Assembly: GCA_004431415.1 (NCBI GenBank) | Contig: QPMI01000415.1 | Location: 1 to 64,000, forward strand | From: Cyanophora paradoxa | Lineage: Eukaryota; Glaucocystophyceae; Cyanophorales; Cyanophoraceae | DNA: 64,000 nt | Direction of reading: 5' to 3' | Shown: piece by piece, positions 24,299 to 34,914 of the stretch | Layout of the letters: the number at the start of each line of letters is the position of its first letter | Numbering within the stretch: the first letter of the stretch is position 1 | Notes under the pieces: generated by a model | The model's input: the letters and a program-made list of their open reading frames with translations, nothing else | Databases searched by the model: none | What the model was told of the DNA's origin: nothing | Position numbers and translations under genes: made by a program

Positions 24299-25009
24299 AT
24301 GTGGCTTTACAGTGATAACATCGCAAAGTATGGTGGAACTGTCTATCTCTCAAAAAGAACAGACTGTAAAAAGAAGTGGTTGATGAAGTATTTTGACAAA
24401 ATCGGTAATAGAAAGGAAAAGCGATTTGATACGAAAGATGAAGCCGAAAGTGCTTTGAAAGAAGTTTGTATTGCACAGGGAAAAGTGTTTAACAAATATC
24501 GATATGTTGATGATAAAACGATTGAATTCACAACTCAGAATGATGTTCTTGGATTAATTGATGTGGAAGACTTTGATATTCTGGATTCTCATATTTGGCA
24601 TTCGCACAATGGTTATGTTTCATCAAACACATGCAAGTTTCGACATATGCATAGAGCTGTAATGAAGTATGAAGGGAAAAGCAAAAAAGAATGTATTGAT
24701 CACATTAATCAGATCAGATCTGATAATAGGAAACAGAATCTCAGAATTGTATCTCAGAGGGTAAATTCAATCAATCGGAAATTTGTTCATGAATCCTCGA
24801 ACATTTTCAAATCGTTTGACAAGAGATGGAATGTTTGGTATATTTGCGCTATTGTAACAATTAAAGATGACACTGGAAATTTGAAAACACATTCGAAACG
24901 GTTCACACTTAAAAAATACACAGAGGAAGATGCATTTTCAAAGGCAAAGGAATTTCGTGCAAACTTGTTAAAGTTTGATGAGGATTACCGATTAGTAAAC
25001 AATTCTTAA
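24299..25009 (+). CDS. HNH endonuclease (HNH_3 type)
   Basis: A 236-residue protein. The core is CIDHINQIRSDNRKQNLRI with N-rich continuation, the HNH_3 pattern (DHxxxxxxDNRxxNLR) seen in homing and phage-type endonucleases. A preceding HMHRAVMKYEG segment belongs to the same fold. The N- and C-terminal parts resemble short AP2/integrase-arm-like repeats (YGGTVYLSK, SKRFTLKKYTEEDAF). It sits between the fibre and lipase genes. It could be a freestanding homing endonuclease or work in recombination. An AGGAGGAGTAACGG stretch precedes the start. Confidence 0.8.
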   Translation: MWLYSDNIAKYGGTVYLSKRTDCKKKWLMKYFDKIGNRKEKRFDTKDEAESALKEVCIAQGKVFNKYRYVDDKTIEFTTQNDVLGLIDVEDFDILDSHIWHSHNGYVSSNTCKFRHMHRAVMKYEGKSKKECIDHINQIRSDNRKQNLRIVSQRVNSINRKFVHESSNIFKSFDKRWNVWYICAIVTIKDDTGNLKTHSKRFTLKKYTEEDAFSKAKEFRANLLKFDEDYRLVNNS

Positions 25010-25036
25010 AATATCCGTCAATGTTAAAGTGACAAA

Positions 25037-26577
25037 ATGCCTTTGAAGATTTGCCTCAGTCTCTCAGGTGGGGGAGCTCGTGGTATAATTATTACGAGAT
25101 TGCTTAAAGAAATCGAAACTCGAACAGGAAAAAGAGTAATTGACCTTGTTGATCTGGTGAGTGGAACATCCACTGGTGGGATAATTGCGATTGGTCTCAA
25201 TGTGAAAAATCCCGAATTTCCAAACGAACCTAAACTCACAGCAACCGATTTGCATTCCACTTATCTCAATCAACTGCCTTTAATCTTTGCAAATCCCCGA
25301 AATATTATTGATAATGCACTCTTCAACACCAAGTATGATGTGACCCCATTGGAGACAGCCATTCTCACTGTTACTGGTGAGTCTCTCATTCAAGACTCTC
25401 TCAAAGATGTAGTGATCACAAGTTTTGACACTGTGAGTATGAAGCCCATTTTTATCACCAATGATAACTCCTACAAATCCATCCCCAGCAAGATTGCTGC
25501 AAGATCCACCTCTGCTGCACCTACTTACTTCTCACCTGTGAACTATGATGGGATGTCTCTAATTGATGGTGCAATATCAGGTAACAACAATCCCAGTGTA
25601 TGTGGTTACAGCCATGCTAAAAAGATCTATGATGATGATGATGATATAATTGTGATCAGTATATCCTGTGGTGAGGTCAATGAAACAGATGCCCCAAATG
25701 TGGGATATTCCTATGAAGATGTCAACAGCTGGGCATTCTCTCATGGATTGCTTCGACCTCTGGGAGTCCATTAATTAATATGTTGATGGCTGCAAGTGAA
25801 CTCTCTGCTCTGGAAAAGATGCAAGAGTTTCTCCCATACAATGATGATCAAGGATATGCAAGATATTATAGACTCTCTGTTCCACTTCCAAAGACCATAG
25901 TAAACTCTTTGGATGATACCTCTAAGATCCCAGATATGATAGATGCAACCGAAATGTACATAGCAGCAAACACTGTGATGATTGATAGACTCTGTGATTT
26001 ACTGGTTGCAAATTACGAAATCAAGAACCCTGCAAGGTTCTATATATCATCCACTCTGAATAGCATACCTCCAATTGATGCTAACTGGTATCTTCTATCA
26101 GATGGTGCATTCACTGCTTCATCATCAAAAATTGGAAGGGAGGCATTTAAATCAAGACCTTCCTTGACAGGTTGGGAAGCAAATGCATCTGCTCCTGATG
26201 GGATATGGAGTGTCCCCACTGAGTATCTCCAAGTAACCTTCCCATACATATTTGAGGTTGCATCTATTATAGCATATGGTTCTGGTGTAACAAACGCTTT
26301 TATTAAGACCTTCAATGTTGCAACATCACAAGATGGTGTTTCCTGGTCATTTATCAAGTATGAAGGTGTGAATAGAGTGTTTATGTGTGAAACTATCAAT
26401 AATGCCCACAACAGTGGTGATGTGTCATACAGTTCTGGGTATCCCACCTCTATTAGAGACGTTTTCTATATTGGCTACCCTCTGAGGACAAGGTATATTC
26501 GAATTTATCCACTTGTATACATCAACACCCCAACTATGAGAGTTGATGTGACAGGTGCATTTATTCGAAGTGTATAA
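25037..26577 (+). pseudogene. Patatin-like phospholipase with discoidin-like C-terminus, split by a frameshift
   Basis: The first frame (25037-25774, 245 residues) has all patatin motifs: SLSGGGARG (oxyanion loop), GTSTGG (nucleophile Ser) and IDGAISGNNP (catalytic Asp). The second frame (25780-26577) continues the patatin C-terminal helices (YYRLSVPLP, SLDDTSKIPDMID). It then enters a beta-sandwich of F5/8 type C (discoidin) character with a central VATSQDGVSW, ending RYIRIYPLVY, TPTMRVDVTGAF. One indel near 25765 separates them, so a single two-domain lipase of about 510 residues is the probable ancestral form. The patatin catalytic domain alone may still be made. A capsid-borne lipase for membrane passage is possible but inferred. 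Confidence 0.8.
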
Positions 26578-26579
26578 TA

Positions 26580-26735
26580 TTTCAGAATTCCTGACGTATG
26601 ATACAGTGGCTACTGTATCTTCGCCCACATTATGGCGATTTTTACAGTAGCTACTGTATTTTATTACCAGGTGCTCCGTTTTTAAATCTGAAAACAGATT
26701 CGGAATCGCCACGATAGCGCCAATCAGGATTCATC
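26580..26735. promoter_or_regulatory. Repeated TACAGTRGCTACTGTA palindromes
   Basis: Two near-identical 16-base palindromes (about 26600-26616 and 26645-26660) lie between the lipase gene and the small gene at 26799. They might form a terminator or an operator-like site. Nothing else is seen in this gap. Confidence 0.4.
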
Positions 26736-26798
26736 GTGATCGGGCACTTACAAAATAAAAAATTGACAAGGATTTTCTGGATTCTCCCAACTTCTGCT

Positions 26799-27041
26799 AT
26801 GGATCCCATCTACCAAGACCCTGCTATCATCCATGCTGCCCAGTCAGACTGGATCCATGATTTCAAAACTGCTTTCTATTACAATTTCTTCATGTCACAG
26901 CCAGAGCATGTGAGACTGTTCTTTGTTTACAATTACCAGCTGGTCTCAAACCTTAAAACTTTCTTCTTGGAAATTATTGAAAAAGACAGACAAATGAGGA
27001 AAATTCGCCAGAGGTCTAAGAGATTTCGGAAGCGCTGCTGA
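26799..27041 (+). CDS. Small basic-tailed protein
   Basis: An 80-residue protein starting MDPIYQDPAI, chosen over a longer in-frame start at 26736 because the upstream part reads through the palindromic gap. It has an aromatic middle helix (FYYNFFM, LFFVYNYQL) and a strongly basic C-terminus (RKIRQRSKRFRKR). It is convergent with the integrase, one base apart. No family is recognised. The basic tail suggests DNA binding or virion packaging. Confidence 0.5.
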   Translation: MDPIYQDPAIIHAAQSDWIHDFKTAFYYNFFMSQPEHVRLFFVYNYQLVSNLKTFFLEIIEKDRQMRKIRQRSKRFRKRC

Positions 27042-27042
27042 T

Positions 27043-28443
27043 CTATTTCCTTTGACCACTTCGTAAATTAAATCGAGTTTGGGGTGCAGTATATGTTTCC
27101 TTGGTGGTTGAAAAGTCATTATACCACCTCTGACTGTTGACTTCTGATAATTTCTGGGTTCCTGCTATGGTCAACTTCTTTAATTCTTTCTCTACTCTAC
27201 CCTTCTTTTGTGCTCTTGCTTCTGTGAGGGGTTCTTTTGGAACTTCACTTGCTTTTTCTATGCCCTCCTTTCTGATTGCTGAATCAACCCTGGCTTCCTC
27301 TTTTGCCTGTTCAAGGGCATCCACTGTGGGAGTTTCATGATACTCAACACCTTTAATGGGAAGCAGTTCATGAAAAGCGAATCTACCATCAACTATCTCA
27401 CCACTGGGACTTTTTATTCTGAACTTGAAGCCCTCTCTACCCTCCACACTATAAACAATTCGAGACCAATTAACTCCCTGCTTTGCAAATGGGTTCTTTT
27501 CAACTTTCACTCTCACAAACATTCCAGGTTTCAGAGCATCAAGATACTCAATTGATTTCTTGAATCTCTGATCCTCCATATTCACAATCTCTTTGTAGTG
27601 GGCTTCTGTGGTCTCTGCTGGTTTTCTCTTGGTTGCAGAGTGAATGGTATTATTATAATTATACTCAATATCACCCAACACATCAAAAAATCGTGCAGTA
27701 TTATTTGCAATGCAGTAGTTTGTGATCAATCTTTTGATCTGTCTGTTAAAGGCTTCAATTCGACCTTGGGTTCTGTGATCTGCAACATCACTTAGTTGAT
27801 GCTCTATGAATTTGGTTCCCAAATAATCTGTGAATAGCACATTGGTAAATTCGCTTCCACTATCACTCTGAATGCGAACAATCGGTCTGGGGACTCTTTG
27901 TTCAAGTTGCTTGAATGCTGCAAGAGTAGTAAGAGCACTCTTGTCTCTCATTGGAATTATGAACCCTGTTCTCAGGGTTGATTCCATTGCACTCATAAAT
28001 GTATCATAACCATCATTCTGCTTTTTGTATGCAGGAAAGAAGAGCAGATCAATCACATAGGTATCAAGGGGTTGCCTAATTGGAATCATGGGATCTCTCT
28101 TTCGAGAGAGAGTGGGTGCATTAATTTGGACAACCTCCTGTTTATCATACCATTCTCTCATCTTCTTGTAGTTCTCTTCTGGTAGTTCCTGTCTCATTGC
28201 TGTGAATCCCTTGTAGCCTGTCCTGGGATCATAGAACTTCTTAGCAATCTTCGACTCTTTTGGTGCTGTCTCAGCTGGGAGGGTCTCTGGGATTAATTGC
28301 TTGACCATCTCTGATCTTTTCAATATTCGACTGCTTTTCTCTTCCACTGGAACTGTGATAGGTAGGATATTCCCTCGATCTTCAATTGCCTCTTTTCTCA
28401 CAATTCTTGGTGGTTGTCTCAATCCTATTTGTGTGGAAGGCAT
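27043..28443 (-). CDS. Retroviral-type (rve) integrase
   Basis: A 466-residue protein. The start at 28443 was chosen because it aligns with the element 1 integrase start; an upstream in-frame ATG at 28497 precedes a TATAATAAAT stretch. The RNase H-fold core shows all three catalytic acids: Asp in VIDLLF, Asp in QSDSGSEF and Glu in GRIEAF. NYNNTIHSATKRKP follows, then an SH3/chromo-like region and the LSEVNSQRWY tail shared with element 1. It would insert the element with a 6-bp duplication, matching the observed ATCCAC. It looks intact. Confidence 0.93.
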   Translation of the reverse strand: MPSTQIGLRQPPRIVRKEAIEDRGNILPITVPVEEKSSRILKRSEMVKQLIPETLPAETAPKESKIAKKFYDPRTGYKGFTAMRQELPEENYKKMREWYDKQEVVQINAPTLSRKRDPMIPIRQPLDTYVIDLLFFPAYKKQNDGYDTFMSAMESTLRTGFIIPMRDKSALTTLAAFKQLEQRVPRPIVRIQSDSGSEFTNVLFTDYLGTKFIEHQLSDVADHRTQGRIEAFNRQIKRLITNYCIANNTARFFDVLGDIEYNYNNTIHSATKRKPAETTEAHYKEIVNMEDQRFKKSIEYLDALKPGMFVRVKVEKNPFAKQGVNWSRIVYSVEGREGFKFRIKSPSGEIVDGRFAFHELLPIKGVEYHETPTVDALEQAKEEARVDSAIRKEGIEKASEVPKEPLTEARAQKKGRVEKELKKLTIAGTQKLSEVNSQRWYNDFSTTKETYTAPQTRFNLRSGQRK

Positions 28444-28626
28444 CTTTACCTTATCTCTCATATAATAAATGCAAGAGTCTGTGTGGAAAGAGAACACAAT
28501 TCCAAACTATTTTGCAATCGAGCCCAATGACCCTGGATTAAGATGTATTTGGCTGCTGCATTTAATTCGCGGTTTATTACTTCTTGGAAAGCGAAACCAA
28601 AGAAAAAGAAAGATTAATGAAGTAGA

Positions 28627-31600
28627 TTAGAGCCCAAATGGAATGCTGTGAATTCCATCGTCTAATATCTTCCTTTTGCTATCGAGTTGGTTTAGAGCCA
28701 CCCTTCTGCTCTCCAAATCATATAGGTTGTGGTCTTGTCTTCGCTTGTTTACTACTGCTACTGTTTTGGTGATGCCTTCAAACAAGCATCTCTTGAAATC
28801 ATCAAAGTGAACGTCTTTTGAGGAAGTACCAGACATCTTTATTTTATCAAAGGTCTCAGTTCTGAAAGCATAGAGTTTCGATCTCAGACCTACATACTCC
28901 ACAATCTTTGCATGGGGGAACTCGTTTTTATATTTACCTGGAATCAAGCGATTACTCCTATCAAAGAGAGGGTGGGCTGGATCATAATTACTGCAATCCA
29001 GGTGTTCAGCAATTCGCTTCATCTCATTATTTAGATCATTGGTATGCAGCAGTAGACAGAAAGAATCTGTATCATGGAACAGCAGCTCTGCTGTTTCCCA
29101 AGTTCTCCTCACCACATCATAAAAGAACCTGCTATTATGGAGTTTGGCGAAATCCAGCACAAAAGCACCAATTGCTACTGGTTTATCTAAGTGAACATGC
29201 TTTGAGTACATCTCAAAGGCAACAGCATTTTCGTTTAATACATTGGTTGCCTTGATCAATGGACTTGCAGCATATTTCTTGCAGAGTTTCTCACTGTTAG
29301 CAATCTTTACCACAGATCGACCCCTGCATGATTCGAGGCATTTACCATAGATTGCATTGTTCATTAATTTAAAGAAGTCAGACTCGAATCTGGTGACAGA
29401 TTGGCGCCTCAGTTTCGTATTTAGATCAATATAACTCTTCATGAATGCAGAGGTTGCAAATGAGAGAACCCTGTGAACCTTCTTAATTATAATACCTTTG
29501 CTCACAAGATAGACCAAGAGAGGTTGGGAGATCACATAGTTGTTTTTGGGTGAGAATGTTGCTGTGAGTTTGGGGTCTTTGCTTATCTTCTCACCTGTGA
29601 TATCCAGTAGTTTTCGTTGATACTCACCCAGCATTTCGGTGCTGATTTGCTCTTTATTTACTACAAGTGGAAAATCGTAATGATCTGTGAGAGTTTGTGG
29701 GTATTCCAGGTCAACTTCAATGAAAGCACTTCGTCCAGAGGTCTCTTTAAGTGCCTCTGTGACATCTTCCCATCGAAAATCGCCATTGGGCAGTTCTTGA
29801 CTGAGAGCAAAACCATACAGATTATTTGCATCCAAGAGAACTATATGGTCATCTGGGTTTTCCACCTTTGCATATCGAGTAGGCATTGTAGCAAACCCAC
29901 CTCGAATTGCTCTCTCAATGAATTCGTATTGCCCTACATCACTGATCTGCTCGATCTTTGCTCTGGTATAAATGAGCATTGCATCCCAGGATAATCCAGG
30001 AGCGCTCACATAATGGGCAGGATCCAATCCATATTGTGTAAACGCCAATTCTCGGAATGTCTGGAATTTACTCATAAGATCACCAGAATCCACTGCCTGG
30101 AAGTCCATGAAGTGCGAAGCATCTATGAATTTCCACATGCCCCATTGCAGAGAGAGGTATTGATCGAAATTCTTGCTCAGAATCTCAACACGAAGTTTAT
30201 CATCTTGCTGTGCAATTTTGCGGAATATTTCGTGTCCACATTCATCCATGTGATCCACCACAATTGCTACCTTGGTTTGTTTGGAGATTCTCCTGTGGAG
30301 GTTGCAGTTTCGACATGCTTTCCCAATAAAAGCGCCTGTTTGATGACAATGGTCTCTCACTGGGAAATTCTCATGGGTAAATCGTTCGGCACAGATATAA
30401 CAGTGTTTAGTTATCTTGTATTGTGCTTTCTGCTCCTCTGTGAGTGGATGCATGGGAATATTGGTGAATAGAGTGCGAATTACTTGGGGTCTGATCTCTG
30501 TGAGAGTGGTAAAAAGAGCACCAAGTGGATCTGATCCCTCGAAATAATGAGAGATCACCTCATCCCCCATCACAACTGTTAGAGAAACCGATTTTACCTC
30601 TCTCTTACTGCGGTTCTCATCAATTGGAACCGAGTGACTATCCATTTTCACATAGCAGATAGTGGGAAGCCACACAGTTTTGCGAAGATGTTGAAGCCCA
30701 AATGCAATGTGACTTCCAGATTTCGGGCATTTACCTTTGCTCTCCCTCCAATCAATGCAGCGATTCGCTTCTATATGTACATCCAGCTTCTCCTGAGTTC
30801 TGAAACGAGACAGACAGGTCTCACAATAATAAATGCGACCATCATGGGCTTTATCAAAGGTGGTTTTCAGGAGTCGACTCAGAGACATGATGGTGATATA
30901 ATGCCCTCTATCATCCTCTTCGTTTTCGATTAATAAAAGGTTAATCTTGGTCTTTCTCCTCGGGTTGCTGGATTGGTGGAGAGGATAGAAGCACTGTGCA
31001 GTATTATCTGCCCCATAAATGTTGATTGAGAGTTCAGGGTTCTGCTCCTCAAATCGATCAATGATTTCTGCATCACAGGCAACTGGAAACTGGATGCCTT
31101 CGAAATTGAGTTCGTTTAACCATCTTCTATACTGGTTGGGTTCATTGCTCTTGTGTTTATTAATATCATTTCGGTGCAGGTAAGCCAAGATTGCATACTT
31201 GAAGCAGTCTTGACCATCAATATTCTTCACATTCACAGTTGCTCTCTTTAATCCAATCCACTCAGGTGTTGAGAAGAAGCAACCACCCACAGGAGCATAA
31301 GACATTATTACCACTCTCAGCATCTCGATGCGATCCAGTCTGTAACTGTCCACCTGCATCATCTGTTCCTGCATTGCTTGAAGTGCATTTCGCAGTTCAA
31401 CATCAATATTTCGGGATCTTGTGATGACAAAGTAATCACTATAAATGAATTTGGTGATCCACACCCTTGGATCACTCACTTTGGTGAATTTACAAATGAA
31501 GGTCAACCGAGTCTTAATTGCTCTCAGGTCTTGGAGTTTCTGTCTGAGTCTCTGAGGTAGAGTGGGTGCAATTCTCTCCAAGAATTCAATCCCATCTTGG

Positions 31601-31908
31601 ATAACCTCCCCTCTGGCTCGATAGGTCAACCAAGAATATGCTTTGTTCATTGCTTCCCCATCTTCAATCTCTGGTGCAATCGCTCCCAACCTTAAACCTT
31701 CATCCCTGAATTCCTCCATCTTCTCAAAACGATCATAGAGGCGATTTGTAATTTCTGTGAGTTGAGATAATCTTGGTCTCCTATCCAGGATTGCTGCCTG
31801 GCGATCATATTCGAATTCTGTGATATCACCAGTGACTAAAAGGGTTCCTAAAAGACCGAGTATTTCGTTTTTCTTTTCTTTGATGATTCTATTGGATTGG
31901 CGGGGCAT
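28627..31908 (-). CDS. Protein-primed family B DNA polymerase (Polinton type)
   Basis: A 1093-residue protein. The N-terminal 250 residues match the separate replication protein of element 1 (5639-6982). A VNVKNIDGQDCFKYAIL segment typical of Polinton polymerases follows near 225. A C2H2-like finger (CETCLSRF) is near 360. An endonuclease VII-like zinc module (CYICAERF, VRDHCHQTGAF, CRNCN) is near 500-540. Palm motifs A (DANNLYGFAL, near 690), B (NNAIYGKCLES, near 850) and C (HDTDSFCLL, near 943) are present. Replication would start from a terminal protein at the inverted repeats. The frame is intact. Downstream is the integrase and upstream a small conserved gene. Confidence 0.92.
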   Translation of the reverse strand: MPRQSNRIIKEKKNEILGLLGTLLVTGDITEFEYDRQAAILDRRPRLSQLTEITNRLYDRFEKMEEFRDEGLRLGAIAPEIEDGEAMNKAYSWLTYRARGEVIQDGIEFLERIAPTLPQRLRQKLQDLRAIKTRLTFICKFTKVSDPRVWITKFIYSDYFVITRSRNIDVELRNALQAMQEQMMQVDSYRLDRIEMLRVVIMSYAPVGGCFFSTPEWIGLKRATVNVKNIDGQDCFKYAILAYLHRNDINKHKSNEPNQYRRWLNELNFEGIQFPVACDAEIIDRFEEQNPELSINIYGADNTAQCFYPLHQSSNPRRKTKINLLLIENEEDDRGHYITIMSLSRLLKTTFDKAHDGRIYYCETCLSRFRTQEKLDVHIEANRCIDWRESKGKCPKSGSHIAFGLQHLRKTVWLPTICYVKMDSHSVPIDENRSKREVKSVSLTVVMGDEVISHYFEGSDPLGALFTTLTEIRPQVIRTLFTNIPMHPLTEEQKAQYKITKHCYICAERFTHENFPVRDHCHQTGAFIGKACRNCNLHRRISKQTKVAIVVDHMDECGHEIFRKIAQQDDKLRVEILSKNFDQYLSLQWGMWKFIDASHFMDFQAVDSGDLMSKFQTFRELAFTQYGLDPAHYVSAPGLSWDAMLIYTRAKIEQISDVGQYEFIERAIRGGFATMPTRYAKVENPDDHIVLLDANNLYGFALSQELPNGDFRWEDVTEALKETSGRSAFIEVDLEYPQTLTDHYDFPLVVNKEQISTEMLGEYQRKLLDITGEKISKDPKLTATFSPKNNYVISQPLLVYLVSKGIIIKKVHRVLSFATSAFMKSYIDLNTKLRRQSVTRFESDFFKLMNNAIYGKCLESCRGRSVVKIANSEKLCKKYAASPLIKATNVLNENAVAFEMYSKHVHLDKPVAIGAFVLDFAKLHNSRFFYDVVRRTWETAELLFHDTDSFCLLLHTNDLNNEMKRIAEHLDCSNYDPAHPLFDRSNRLIPGKYKNEFPHAKIVEYVGLRSKLYAFRTETFDKIKMSGTSSKDVHFDDFKRCLFEGITKTVAVVNKRRQDHNLYDLESRRVALNQLDSKRKILDDGIHSIPFGL

Positions 31909-31964
31909 CTTTTACTTTAAGGGAACATATTATTTTTGGGCAATTTGAACGCATTTCGCATTTT

Positions 31965-32156
31965 TCAGGTTCTAATGATTCGCACATTCGTGCCTTTGGG
32001 GACATATACATTAACTGTGTCGAGTCTGCTTGCATAAACACGCTTCTTTTGATAGGTTCTACCATAACCTGCTCTGATCTTTGCAATATAATCCGCCACC
32101 TCTGCAATATCATTCTTTTCGACAAGCTGCTGCCGAATGTCATCGAAATAATCCAT
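31965..32156 (-). CDS. Small protein upstream of PolB
   Basis: A 63-residue frame, MDYFDDIRQQL then a YGRTYQKKRVYASR basic stretch and a VYVPKGTNVRIIR end. It lies 56 bases before the PolB start on the same strand. No family is recognised. Position and basic character fit a replication or virion accessory protein. Confidence 0.45.
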   Translation of the reverse strand: MDYFDDIRQQLVEKNDIAEVADYIAKIRAGYGRTYQKKRVYASRLDTVNVYVPKGTNVRIIRT

Positions 32157-32478
32157 TTTCTGTCTTAGTCAAGTGAAATACGCAACCATCCCTTAAATCG
32201 CCAGTCAATTTTTGTCACAACACAACGATTTTCGATACGTTTTTATATTGTCCAATTATTATTCGCGAAAGTGATCGACCCACAGGGGGGAGTCTGTGGT
32301 TAATTGGGTGTGACGCCTGTGACGCCTGTGACACCTGTTTTCAGAGGTTTGTAGATTTTTGAAATTTTAAAAAGTTTGAAAGTAGGCGTCACAGGCGTCA
32401 CAGGCGTCACACTCAATTAAAAAGGTGTCACAGCTGTCACACAAACCATTTACAGTAAGGTTTTTAAAAATAAGAAAT
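32157..32478. other. Non-coding gap with third 103-bp inverted-repeat module
   Basis: It separates the primase-helicase gene from the polymerase side. It contains GC-poor sequence, a run of six G near 32285, the 103-bp module at 32310-32412 and a CAGTAAG word near 32452. It is the only internal copy of the module, so the site may matter for replication or expression. Confidence 0.6.
32310..32412. repeat. 103-bp inverted-repeat module, copy 3 (internal)
   Basis: Same arms (GTGACGCCT words and GGCGTCACA words) and same spacer (TTTTCAGA, GTTTGAAAGTA) as the copies at 16616 and 16907, about 15 kb away in the same orientation. Confidence 0.85.
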
Positions 32479-34870
32479 TCAATCAGTATTAGAATCGATT
32501 CTGTTTTGTTTACTCATCCCACCTTCAACATCACTGTCATCCACCAACTTGCGACTATGCTTCTTTTTGATCCCAAAGTAGCCACGAGCAAGAACACCAT
32601 TGACTCGCTTTCTCTCAGCCTTCACATTAAAGACTTCGCGAAGTCTCTTCAAGATAGTGCATTCTGTGATTTTCTCATCAGATTTGCCCATGTGATCCAT
32701 CTTAAAGTGACTGATAATGGACTCACTTGTGGCGAAATCCCTTGACTCTTGGTGAGTTCATAACTCTCACGAATCCATTCTCCAATCTTGTCATTCTCAT
32801 TGAAATATTCAACACCTTGATCAACAATGGACTGGGGTGGTTTGGTGACGAATTCATTGAGAGAATGGGTTCTCCACATTTCCAGGAGAATGGACATATG
32901 CGCCATTTTATAATCGTCATCATTCTTCATTAGGCGCATTAGAGTGGTGTCTGCTTTCTTCTCACCAGGCTGAGGATCGACCTTGAAGACATTTTCGAAT
33001 CGGTAGTAGATAATTCGCCTTTGGATTGCTGCATCTGGTTTACTGATTCCCAGGTTGTCATTTGTGGACAAGAACAACTGGAACATGGGAATGAATGTAA
33101 CAAGATCTTTGAAAAGAGCTCGAACCTTCATCTCATTCCCACCAGTAACCTGTTTGATTTTGTTCAGTTGAAGCATATCACCATCTTCTGCTTCATTACT
33201 GAAAACAATTCGTTTACCAAGAATGCAAGCGAGTTCTGGGGAAGCCTCTGACGAACTCTTCTTGGGTTTAGTCCAATATGTCATGTCCAGTGACCCATAA
33301 TACTCACCAAATGTGTCTTTCACCAACTCTTGGAGCAGTGATTTCCCATTTGCTCCAATTCCAGTCCAGCAAGTGTATCTCTGATTTTCTGTCAAACCAC
33401 TCAGGGCATAGGCGATTAATCCCAGCATGAATTCGCGGTCTGTATCCGATTCAATAATATCTGCATAGATGGATTTAATCTTTGCAACCTTCTCTTGGTC
33501 AATTTCTGTGGTGTAATCGTAGCCAACAGTCTTACTCACCATATCATATGGGAGTCCCTGTCGAAAAGTCATGGAGTTCAAGTCAAATACACCATTTGTG
33601 AACCCAATGATGTTGGGAACAGTATCAAGTCTCTCGAAAAAGGTCTTGTCACTGAACAGAACTGAAAGATCAGACATAAGTGCAGTTCTGTATGTAGTCT
33701 GTTTGAGGCTCTTAGCAATTCCCAGCAGAATCTTTGACCTTTCCTCCAAGGAATTGCGGTTCTCTTCATCACGAAGAGCTCTCTGTGCAAGTTGAACAGA
33801 ACGTTGAAGATAAACTGGACAGACCTTGCAGCTCAAACAGAGAAAGATTCGCTTCCCAGTTTCATCCATCTCCCAAATCCACATACATCATTGAACTTGA
33901 ACCAGGTCTTGTTGGAATACTTGTATTTGTCTTGCAGAACAAGATAGGCAACCTGTGCAACATCATAATGGGCACCATCAGATCCAGCAGACCGATCAAT
34001 CAGATTTTCGATATTCGCATCTGTCTCTTCCTTCACACGAATTGTGATAAGTCGCTTCTTGCAGTTTGCACTGTAACTCGAAACAATATATTTGTCCTTC
34101 TCCTTCCCTTGAACAATATACCAATTGTTCGAGTCATGGCTTCCCTTGCAGCAGGGACAGACCAGACCTTTGTTCTCAGCAGTGAAATTGTATCCCATCT
34201 TGGTCTCATTGATGATTGTGGGCAAGATGAAACCGAATTCTTCGAGTTTAGAAAGAATATGTTTCTGCAAATTCTCCTCAGCGCACCTTGCATAATAAGA
34301 ATGTGCACCTTTGGGGAATTCGTAGTTTTCAACAATCCACTTTTGCAACTCAGCAGTGGGTTCATTTAACTCACACTCAGATGCCCATGGCTCTCTGATC
34401 CATGTTTTGTTGGGACTGGGACAAACATTAATTACCCCAGCAGTCCCAGTGGATGCAATCGTTTTGCAGTCGATCTTGGGGTTTCCTTTGAATGCACCTG
34501 CTTTATCCCAGATCTTAATGGTGTCGAATTCAGCAGGTCGAGCGAAATAAGCATGATATCCTTTTTTGGTTTTAGCAAGAGGATTGACACCACCGAAATC
34601 ATCAGGGAATTGCTCCTCGAATTTGGCGAAATCCTCCTCTTGGTCAAAGTCAATTACCATGATATTACGAGCGAGAATGCCCCAAGCAGTATACTTACCG
34701 GATTTCAGGGCTTCATCGAATTTATCCCAATCCCAGGTTCCGTCTTTATGAGCGAAAAGCGGTCTCTTGGTATCAGGATCAACAGGAATTACGAGATTCT
34801 CAGACAGGACATCGTCTTCACGAAGCCAGTCAACAAGGCGTTTCAGGGATTTCTTGGCGGCAGCGTTCAT
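32479..34870 (-). pseudogene. AEP primase-SF3 (D5-like) helicase, split by two frameshifts
   Basis: The first frame (34870 to about 33850) is an archaeo-eukaryotic-type primase with catalytic VIDFDQEE near residue 72, TKKGYHAYFA and a CPCCKGSHDSNNW zinc knuckle. The second (about 33884 to 32745) is a D5-like SF3 helicase: Walker A GIGANGKS, VFSNEAEDGD, LFLSTNDN. The third (about 32755 to 32479) is the C-terminal winged-helix-like tail. A -1 shift near 33880 and another near 32745 separate the three. No slippery site is obvious, so decay or a sequencing indel is likelier than programmed frameshifting. An intact product would prime and unwind DNA. Element 1 has a different helicase here. Confidence 0.82.
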
Positions 34871-34891
34871 TTCGAAAATCGGGGGCTTCTT

Positions 34892-34914
34892 ACACTTAAT
34901 GGAGAAATTAATTT
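34892..34914 (-). promoter_or_regulatory. Promoter-like motif before the primase gene
   Basis: On the minus strand this reads AAATTAATTTCTCCATTAAG, close to the element 1 word AAATTATTTTCTCCG. It lies about 20 bases upstream of the start at 34870. Confidence 0.5.

Noticed and set aside
30013-30471. 152-codon plus-strand frame opposite PolB
   Set aside because: Shadow of the polymerase coding strand; no family resemblance.
33840-33900. Programmed -1 frameshifting between primase and helicase
   Set aside because: No slippery heptamer or following stem-loop was seen, and a second unrelated shift occurs near the 3' end.
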